This document shows positions 6,248-10,727 of a stretch of 10,727 nt of DNA, one piece after another; positions within the stretch are counted from its first letter, which is position 1; the number at the start of each line of letters is the position of its first letter. The notes below the pieces were generated by a model. The model saw only the letters and a program-made list of their open reading frames with translations. It was not told where the DNA came from and did not search any database. The DNA lies in NCBI GenBank assembly GCA_903924805.1, contig CAIYCZ010000115.1, positions 1 to 10,727 of the forward strand, given 5' to 3'. This DNA is from an uncultured delta proteobacterium. Its GTDB lineage: Bacteria; Desulfobacterota; WTBG01; CAIYCZ01. Position numbers and translations under genes: made by a program.

Positions 6248-6640
6248 TTAATCCTCTTCGAGAAATTTAGGGGAAAAGGTCACGTATTCAGGCTTGATAA
6301 TGGATCTGTCATAGCACCAGAAGGGAAAGGTAAACATATCATAAATCCCTGCGGCAAACCTCCAGCCACAATATACAAAACCCATGGGTATCCCCTCTAC
6401 AAAGCCGCCCAGAACCGCAAACGGATTATTGCTCCGCTCATCCCAGTAGGCAGCCCGCGAATACATCTGTGCCGGCAGTTCCAGCGGTGATGAAACCAGA
6501 TTGACAACCCCTCTGCCGAGCCGTTGAATACCATGTGCCTGGTCTTGTTTGTCAGCGGGGGGCTGATCTTCTCCACGGGAAGTGCCGTTGATTAGACAAA
6601 AACAGATAACCAGTGCGACTATATATATGCGTCGTTTCAT
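6248..6640 (-). CDS. secreted exosortase-system-associated protein, TIGR04073-like, 130 aa
   Basis: The start is a basic, hydrophobic signal peptide (MKRRIYIVALVICFCLINGTSRG, residues 1-23). The mature part carries the family signature R-L-G-R-G-V-V-N-L-V-S-S-P-L-E-L-P (40-56), a glycine-rich GGFVEGIPMGFVYCGWRFAAGIYDMFTFPF stretch (78-107) and a terminal P-E-Y-V-x-F motif. This fits the TIGR04073 family, named for its frequent co-occurrence with exosortase/PEP-CTERM sorting genomes. Its biochemical role is not known; the glycine-rich hydrophobic part could associate with a membrane. An upstream in-frame ATG at 6658 overlaps the GGAGAAAGG ribosome-binding region, so the ATG at 6640 is the better start. 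No exosortase or PEP-CTERM gene is in the window. It is transcribed divergently from tilS. Confidence 0.8.
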   Translation of the reverse strand: MKRRIYIVALVICFCLINGTSRGEDQPPADKQDQAHGIQRLGRGVVNLVSSPLELPAQMYSRAAYWDERSNNPFAVLGGFVEGIPMGFVYCGWRFAAGIYDMFTFPFWCYDRSIIKPEYVTFSPKFLEED

Positions 6641-6682
6641 AGGATACCCTTTCTCCATTTTTACATAGCAGAGTTTTATTAG

Positions 6683-6730
6683 TTCCTGTATAATTGTACA
6701 TAGTATATACTATTATTATAGCACAGGTAA
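6683..6730. promoter_or_regulatory. symmetric divergent promoter region with a 14-bp palindrome
   Basis: ATAGTATATACTAT (6700-6713) is a perfect palindrome, so TATACT, a good -10 box, occurs on both strands (plus 6706-6711; minus 6707-6702). Weak -35 matches lie at 17-base spacing on each side: TTCCTG 6683-6688 on plus and TTACCT 6730-6725 on minus. A second plus-strand option is TTGTAC (6694-6699) with TATAGC (6717-6722). These would drive tilS to the right and the exosortase-associated gene to the left. An operator role is an alternative. Confidence 0.5.
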
Positions 6731-6744
6731 AGATATTTAAAACC

Positions 6745-8136
6745 GTGTTTCTTAATGACGTTGTAAAAACGATAAAAAAATACCGGATGATTACGCCGGG
6801 TGACCACGTTATTGTGGGTGTCTCGGGCGGTGCGGATTCGGTTGCCCTCCTTTCAGTGCTGCACGGCCTCCGCAAGAAATGGAACATAACGCTCACGGTA
6901 GCACATCTGAATCATATGCTGCGCGGAGAAGCGGCAAAAAGGGAGGCCTGTTTTGTTGCACAACGTGCTGAAACGATGGGTATTCCCTGTGTGGCAGAAG
7001 AGCGGGATGTGCGCGGGGTTAAAATAAAAGAGGGTGGTTCCCTTCAGGAGGCTGCCCGGATTGCGCGGTACCAGTTTTTCCTTGATGTGTGCCGGCGCCG
7101 CAATGCGCAAAAAATCGCCCTCGGACATCATGCCGATGACCAGGCTGAGACACTGCTCATGTGGCTCATCAGGGGCACTTCCCTCAAAGGACTTGCGGGA
7201 ATTCCTCCGCTCAGGGATGAAATTATTATCCGGCCCCTTATTACGGTCTCGCGCCGGGAGATTGAAGCCTACCTTGAAGAAAAAGGCCTGACATTTATCC
7301 CGGACAGCTCAGCCGGTGAGCAGCACTATCTGAGAAACAGAATCCGCCATCAATTGATTCCGCTCCTGCAGCAGGAATACAACCCCCGGATTGTGGCAAC
7401 CCTTTCCCGCCTGTCTGAGCTTTTGCGGGGAGAGAATGAAGCGCTTGAACTGATGGTGGGTGAGATAGCACAAAAGATTCTTATTGCACAGAATGAACAG
7501 GAGATGCGTTTTTCTATTGACCATCTGAAGCAGTGCCGCGAAGAGCTCTGGGGCAGGATTATAAAGAATATTGTTGCCCAGCTTACGGGTAGCAGCAGGG
7601 GTATCTACTTCCGGCATATTGAAGCGGTGTGTAATCTGGCAGCGGGCACCGGTCCAGAAAAAACTGTTCAGCTCCCTGCAGGATGGTCAGTGGTGCGGGA
7701 GTATAACCAGCTGATTTTTACCGGAGAAAAGAGCCGGAGCATCTCATATTGCTATGTGCTTGATGCCCTTCCCGAGCGTATCACCATAGAGGAAATTAAA
7801 AAGGATATATGTTTTGCCGTGGAAGAGGTGCCGGGTTCCCCGGAAGAGGTGCTTATCAGGCAGAAAGATGTTGATTTTTTGGATTACAATACGATACAGT
7901 TTCCTCTTACGCTGAGAAACTATCAGCCGGGCGACCGTTTCCACCCCCTGGGGCTCCGGGGAAGCAAAAAGCTGAAAGACTTTTTTATTGATAATAAAAT
8001 TCCCCGGAGGGAGAGACATACGTTTCCGGTCCTGCTATCCCGGCAGGAGATTGTCTGGGTTGGGGGGTTACGGATTGATGACCGGTTTCGGGTAGGGGCA
8101 GACACCCGGAAGGTGCTGAAAGTCTGGGTTGCGTGA
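6745..8136 (+). CDS. tilS: tRNA(Ile)-lysidine synthase, 463 aa
   Basis: TilS uses ATP and lysine to turn the wobble cytidine of tRNA-Ile(CAU) into lysidine, so the tRNA reads AUA and is charged with isoleucine; it is usually essential. Seen motifs, numbered from the chosen GTG: the PP-loop SGGADS (27-32), HLNHMLRG (54-61), the GHHADDQAET segment (127-136) and RNRIRHQLIPLL near the end of the catalytic domain. A C-terminal substrate-binding domain has the typical GDRFHPLGLRGSKKLKDFF signature. Length is normal. The frame stays open upstream to a TTG at 6694. I prefer the GTG at 6745 because MFLNDVVKTIKKY... matches the usual TilS N-terminus and the candidate promoters place transcription starts near 6718-6729. 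The Shine-Dalgarno is poor for both starts, so the exact start is uncertain. A 211-base gap separates it from ftsH. Confidence 0.92.
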   Translation: MFLNDVVKTIKKYRMITPGDHVIVGVSGGADSVALLSVLHGLRKKWNITLTVAHLNHMLRGEAAKREACFVAQRAETMGIPCVAEERDVRGVKIKEGGSLQEAARIARYQFFLDVCRRRNAQKIALGHHADDQAETLLMWLIRGTSLKGLAGIPPLRDEIIIRPLITVSRREIEAYLEEKGLTFIPDSSAGEQHYLRNRIRHQLIPLLQQEYNPRIVATLSRLSELLRGENEALELMVGEIAQKILIAQNEQEMRFSIDHLKQCREELWGRIIKNIVAQLTGSSRGIYFRHIEAVCNLAAGTGPEKTVQLPAGWSVVREYNQLIFTGEKSRSISYCYVLDALPERITIEEIKKDICFAVEEVPGSPEEVLIRQKDVDFLDYNTIQFPLTLRNYQPGDRFHPLGLRGSKKLKDFFIDNKIPRRERHTFPVLLSRQEIVWVGGLRIDDRFRVGADTRKVLKVWVA

Positions 8137-8142
8137 TATATA

Positions 8143-8164
8143 AAACAAAAGTTTTTTATAAGGG
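8143..8164 (+). terminator. weak AT-rich hairpin after tilS
   Basis: Just after the tilS stop, a TATAAAA arm is followed within a few bases by a T-rich arm ending TTTTTTATA, giving a 7-bp AT stem with a T-run. It is weak, and no GC-rich stem is present, so termination may be partial. Confidence 0.3.
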
Positions 8165-8216
8165 ATACCGGTAAGTTTTAACAGAATTTTTCAGGTATTG
8201 TTTGTTGCCATTTATA

Positions 8217-8245
8217 TTGAGAGTGTTTACTTCTTGTGCTATAAA
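8217..8245 (+). promoter_or_regulatory. sigma70-type promoter for ftsH
   Basis: TTGAGA (8217-8222) is followed by an exact 17-base spacer and TATAAA (8240-8245), a good match to the housekeeping consensus. The predicted start near 8252 gives a leader of about 95 bases before ftsH. No CIRCE element or heat-shock-type promoter was recognised by eye. Confidence 0.55.
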
Positions 8246-8347
8246 GAAAAATCGCGTAAAAGTAATGAACGTCCTTATTTCGCTAAAACTATGAGTAAGG
8301 TTAAACTGAAAACTTCAAGCAGAGCAGTATAGAGAGTTTATAACACT

Positions 8348-10168
8348 ATGAATCCATTTTATAGAAATATGGCACTATGGCTGGTGATAGCGTTTGTGAT
8401 GGTGCTTCTGTTCAATCTTTTTAACCAGCCTAAAGCGGTGCGTCAGAAGATTCTGTTCAGCGAATTTCGCACGGCTGTTGAGCGCGGCGATATGCGGGAA
8501 GTAACTATCCAGGGGAACAATATCTATGGCAAGTTTAATGACGGCAAGGAATTTAAAACCTATTCCCTGAACGATCCGGATCTGGTTAAAGACCTGATGG
8601 CGAAAGGAGTAACCATTGATGTCCGGCCGGATGAGCAGTCATCATGGTGGATGCAGCTGATTATTTCCTGGCTCCCCATGCTTCTGCTCATAGGGGTGTG
8701 GATATTTTTTATGCGGCAGGTGCAGATCGGAGGCGGCAAAGCCATGTCTTTCGGAAAAAGCCGGGCGCGGCTTTTGACCGAGCAGCAGCAGAAAGTGACC
8801 TTTGCCGATGTGGCCGGTATTGATGAGGCAAAAGAGGAACTCGAGGAAATTATTGATTTCCTCAAGGACCCCAAAAAGTTCACCAGCCTGGGCGGACGGA
8901 TACCAAAAGGCGCACTTGTGGTAGGCGCTCCCGGTACGGGGAAAACGCTTTTGGCCCGGGCCATTGCCGGTGAGGCCGGGGTGCCGTTCTTCAGCATCAG
9001 CGGCTCTGATTTTGTGGAGATGTTTGTCGGGGTCGGGGCTGCCCGGGTGCGCGACCTGTTTATTCAGGGTAAAAAACATGCCCCCTGCATTATTTTTATT
9101 GATGAGATTGATGCGGTCGGCAGGCACCGGGGTGCCGGCCTTGGCGGGGGCCATGATGAGCGGGAGCAGACCCTGAACCAACTGCTGGTTGAGATGGATG
9201 GTTTTGAATCAAACGAGGGAGTGATACTTATCGCCGCCACAAACCGGCCTGATGTCTTAGACCCGGCACTGCTCCGTCCCGGCCGTTTTGACCGGAGAAT
9301 TGTCGTGCCGATACCGGATATCAGAGGCAGGGAAGGCATCCTGCGGGTGCATACCAGAAAAACGCCGCTGGCAGAGGATGTGGATTTAAATATTATTTCG
9401 CGGGGAACGCCCGGCTTCTGCGGTGCCGACCTGGCCAATCTGGTCAATGAGGCAGCACTGCTTGCTGCCCGGATCGGCAAAACAAGCGTGGCCATGGCTG
9501 ACTTTGAACAGGCCAAAGACAAGGTGCTGATGGGGAGTGAGCGCAAAAGCATGATTATCAGCCAGGATGAGAAAAAAATTACCGCCTTCCACGAAGCCGG
9601 CCATACCCTTATTGCGCGGCTGATTCCCGGCACCGATCCGATACACAAGGTTACCATTATTCCCCGGGGCATGTCGCTGGGGCTCACGCAGCAGCTTCCT
9701 ATTGATGAACGGCATACCTATTCGAGGAACTATCTTACCAATAATATTGCCATTCTGCTGGGAGGCCGGGTGGCGGAGGAACTTGTTTTTCATGAGATGA
9801 CAACCGGCGCGGGCAATGATCTGGAGAAGGCAACCGATATGGCGCGCAGGATGGTCTGCAACTGGGGGATGAGCGAAAACCTGGGGCCGCTCACCTTTGG
9901 AAAAAAAGAGGAGTTGATATTCCTCGGGCGGGAAATAGCCCAGCACCGTGATTACAGCGAAGACACGGCCGTCAGGATAGATAAGGAAGTTACCCGCATT
10001 GTAACTGAAAACTATGAGCGGGTGAAAAAGCTTATCAGCGACAACAGCGACAAGCTGAATCGCCTGGCAGAAGCGCTGTTGGAGCGTGAGTCCCTGGACA
10101 CCGAGGATATTGAAAAAATATTAAATGGCGAGCTGCTGGCGCCTTTGAATAAAACAGCAGACGTTTAG
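8348..10168 (+). CDS. ftsH: ATP-dependent zinc metalloprotease FtsH, 606 aa
   Basis: Membrane-anchored AAA+ protease that unfolds and degrades membrane and short-lived cytoplasmic proteins as a hexamer. Two membrane helices (about 9-26 and 104-122) flank a periplasmic domain. The AAA+ module has Walker A GAPGTGKT (193-200), the pore-loop MFVGVGA (225-231), Walker B IIFIDEID (248-255), sensor AATNRPD (296-302) and the second region of homology with arginine fingers DPALLRPGRFDRR (305-317). The protease domain has zinc motif HEAGH (415-419), with D491 in GAGNDLEKAT as the third ligand. All key residues are present and the length is typical. The start is supported by alignment of the first helix, although the Shine-Dalgarno is only moderate. 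A strong promoter precedes it, and folP follows after 167 bases, as in many bacteria where ftsH and folP are adjacent. Confidence 0.98.
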   Translation: MNPFYRNMALWLVIAFVMVLLFNLFNQPKAVRQKILFSEFRTAVERGDMREVTIQGNNIYGKFNDGKEFKTYSLNDPDLVKDLMAKGVTIDVRPDEQSSWWMQLIISWLPMLLLIGVWIFFMRQVQIGGGKAMSFGKSRARLLTEQQQKVTFADVAGIDEAKEELEEIIDFLKDPKKFTSLGGRIPKGALVVGAPGTGKTLLARAIAGEAGVPFFSISGSDFVEMFVGVGAARVRDLFIQGKKHAPCIIFIDEIDAVGRHRGAGLGGGHDEREQTLNQLLVEMDGFESNEGVILIAATNRPDVLDPALLRPGRFDRRIVVPIPDIRGREGILRVHTRKTPLAEDVDLNIISRGTPGFCGADLANLVNEAALLAARIGKTSVAMADFEQAKDKVLMGSERKSMIISQDEKKITAFHEAGHTLIARLIPGTDPIHKVTIIPRGMSLGLTQQLPIDERHTYSRNYLTNNIAILLGGRVAEELVFHEMTTGAGNDLEKATDMARRMVCNWGMSENLGPLTFGKKEELIFLGREIAQHRDYSEDTAVRIDKEVTRIVTENYERVKKLISDNSDKLNRLAEALLERESLDTEDIEKILNGELLAPLNKTADV

Positions 10169-10335
10169 TACCGTTTAAGAAGTTTCCCTCCCTTCTGTTT
10201 ATATCAAGCGTACAGCAGCCTCCGGCGGAAATCCCCTGCATACCGGGGAGGAAGCAAGGCACGAGCTTTCTCCTGACGGGAAGGCAGCAGGGTGAAGGTA
10301 TTTTGTTTCAGAGGATAAAGATTTTTTAAAAAAGC
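10169..10335 (+). other. ftsH-folP spacer with small hairpins
   Basis: No gene is seen in these 167 bases. A short GC hairpin pairs TCCCC (10232-10236) with GGGGA (10245-10249). A perfect TTTTTTAAAAAA palindrome (10322-10333) lies directly before the presumed folP start, where a Shine-Dalgarno would be expected. I recognise no known riboswitch or RNA here. Confidence 0.4.
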
Positions 10336-10727
10336 GTGAGTTATTTCAGCCCACCTCCGATAATCTGTCGCAGGACCATATTTGATTTTTCAGAACGCCC
10401 ATTTATCATGGGCATTGTTAATGTAACCCCCGATTCTTTTTCTGATGGAGGCATGTATGGAACCCCTGAGGAGGCGATTGACCACGGAGTGCGCCTTGCA
10501 GAGGAGGGGGCTGATATCCTGGATGTGGGGGGTGAATCGACGAGACCGGGAGCTGCTGCAGTTTCTGCTGCAGAAGAGCTTAAGAGAATTCTGCCGGTAA
10601 TAGAGGGCCTGGCTGCCAGAGTCAGCGTGCCCATTTCCGTTGACACCACGAAAGCAGCGGTTGCGGAGAAGGCGATTGAGGCAGGAGCTGAAATAGTAAA
10701 TGATGTGAGTGCGCTGCGCTTTGATCC
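10336..10727 (+). CDS. folP: dihydropteroate synthase, N-terminal part (cut by window edge)
   Basis: DHPS joins 4-aminobenzoate to 6-hydroxymethyl-dihydropterin diphosphate in folate synthesis; it is the sulfonamide target. The visible 130 residues contain MGIVNVTPDSFSDGG (family signature 1), the pterin-binding motif DVGGESTRPG, the VPISVDTTK strand and loop, and INDVS-like EIVNDVSAL. All fit the N-terminal half of the TIM barrel; the C-terminal half lies beyond the edge. The frame has a stop at 10327, and the next start candidates are GTG at 10336 and ATG at 10408. The ATG would remove part of the first strand, so GTG is preferred, although it lacks a Shine-Dalgarno within normal distance (GAGG is about 21 bases upstream). 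The position after ftsH matches a common bacterial gene order. Confidence 0.93.
   Translation, partial: MSYFSPPPIICRRTIFDFSERPFIMGIVNVTPDSFSDGGMYGTPEEAIDHGVRLAEEGADILDVGGESTRPGAAAVSAAEELKRILPVIEGLAARVSVPISVDTTKAAVAEKAIEAGAEIVNDVSALRFD

Noticed and set aside
8560..9946. Several long minus-strand open frames opposite ftsH
   Set aside because: They mirror the codon bias of ftsH. Their products are low-complexity Ser/Arg/Pro-rich with no motifs.
10200..10330. Possible small structured RNA (SRP-like GGAAGG words) in the ftsH-folP gap
   Set aside because: The conserved SRP core and stem arrangement are absent, with only one short hairpin seen.
1..10727. CRISPR array, tRNA, rRNA, transposase or phage genes
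   Set aside because: None seen on either strand. The repeats present are too short-period or palindromic for CRISPR, and no recombinase or transposase motifs occur.

Overview
The window looks like a chromosomal stretch of a Gram-negative, probably anaerobic, uncultured-type bacterium. The evidence is a TIGR04073-type exosortase-associated protein, a cysteine-rich 4Fe-4S protein, the tilS-ftsH-folP order, and several palindromic or short-period intergenic repeats. From memory, such repeats are common in Nitrospirota, Desulfobacterota and Omnitrophota. I cannot fix the phylum from sequence alone. No CRISPR array, prophage, transposase, tRNA or rRNA is visible.

Left third (1-4007) runs entirely on the minus strand. 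In transcription order it holds an MBL-fold hydrolase (RNase Z-like), an RmlD-type sugar-nucleotide reductase/SDR, a winged-helix plus cysteine-rich 4Fe-4S protein, and the first 169 residues of a membrane GT39/PMT-type glycosyltransferase that runs off the left edge. The SDR and glycosyltransferase suggest surface-polysaccharide or glycan chemistry. The spacers here are unusual: a 309-bp palindromic, MITE-like element with a 7-bp periodic tract beside it, and two opposed arrays of 8-bp repeats. One of those arrays encodes the SDR C-terminus.

The middle (4008-6694) is a set of small units: a stand-alone GcvH-like lipoyl protein (+), a second repeat element between convergent genes, a nitroreductase with a small upstream partner gene (-), a small charged hypothetical (+), and the exosortase-associated secreted protein (-). 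The last two are convergent, with stop codons that touch. Only the nitroreductase and its 88-aa neighbour look like an operon.

Right third (6694-10727) is conserved housekeeping on the plus strand: tilS (tRNA-Ile lysidine synthase), ftsH (membrane AAA+ zinc protease) and the start of folP (dihydropteroate synthase), which is cut by the right edge. A symmetric AT-rich palindrome with a -10-like box on each strand separates tilS from its divergent neighbour. ftsH has its own credible sigma70-type promoter.

I did not find a convincing new multi-gene system. The best leads are the palindromic element, the short-period repeat arrays and the winged-helix/Fe-S protein.
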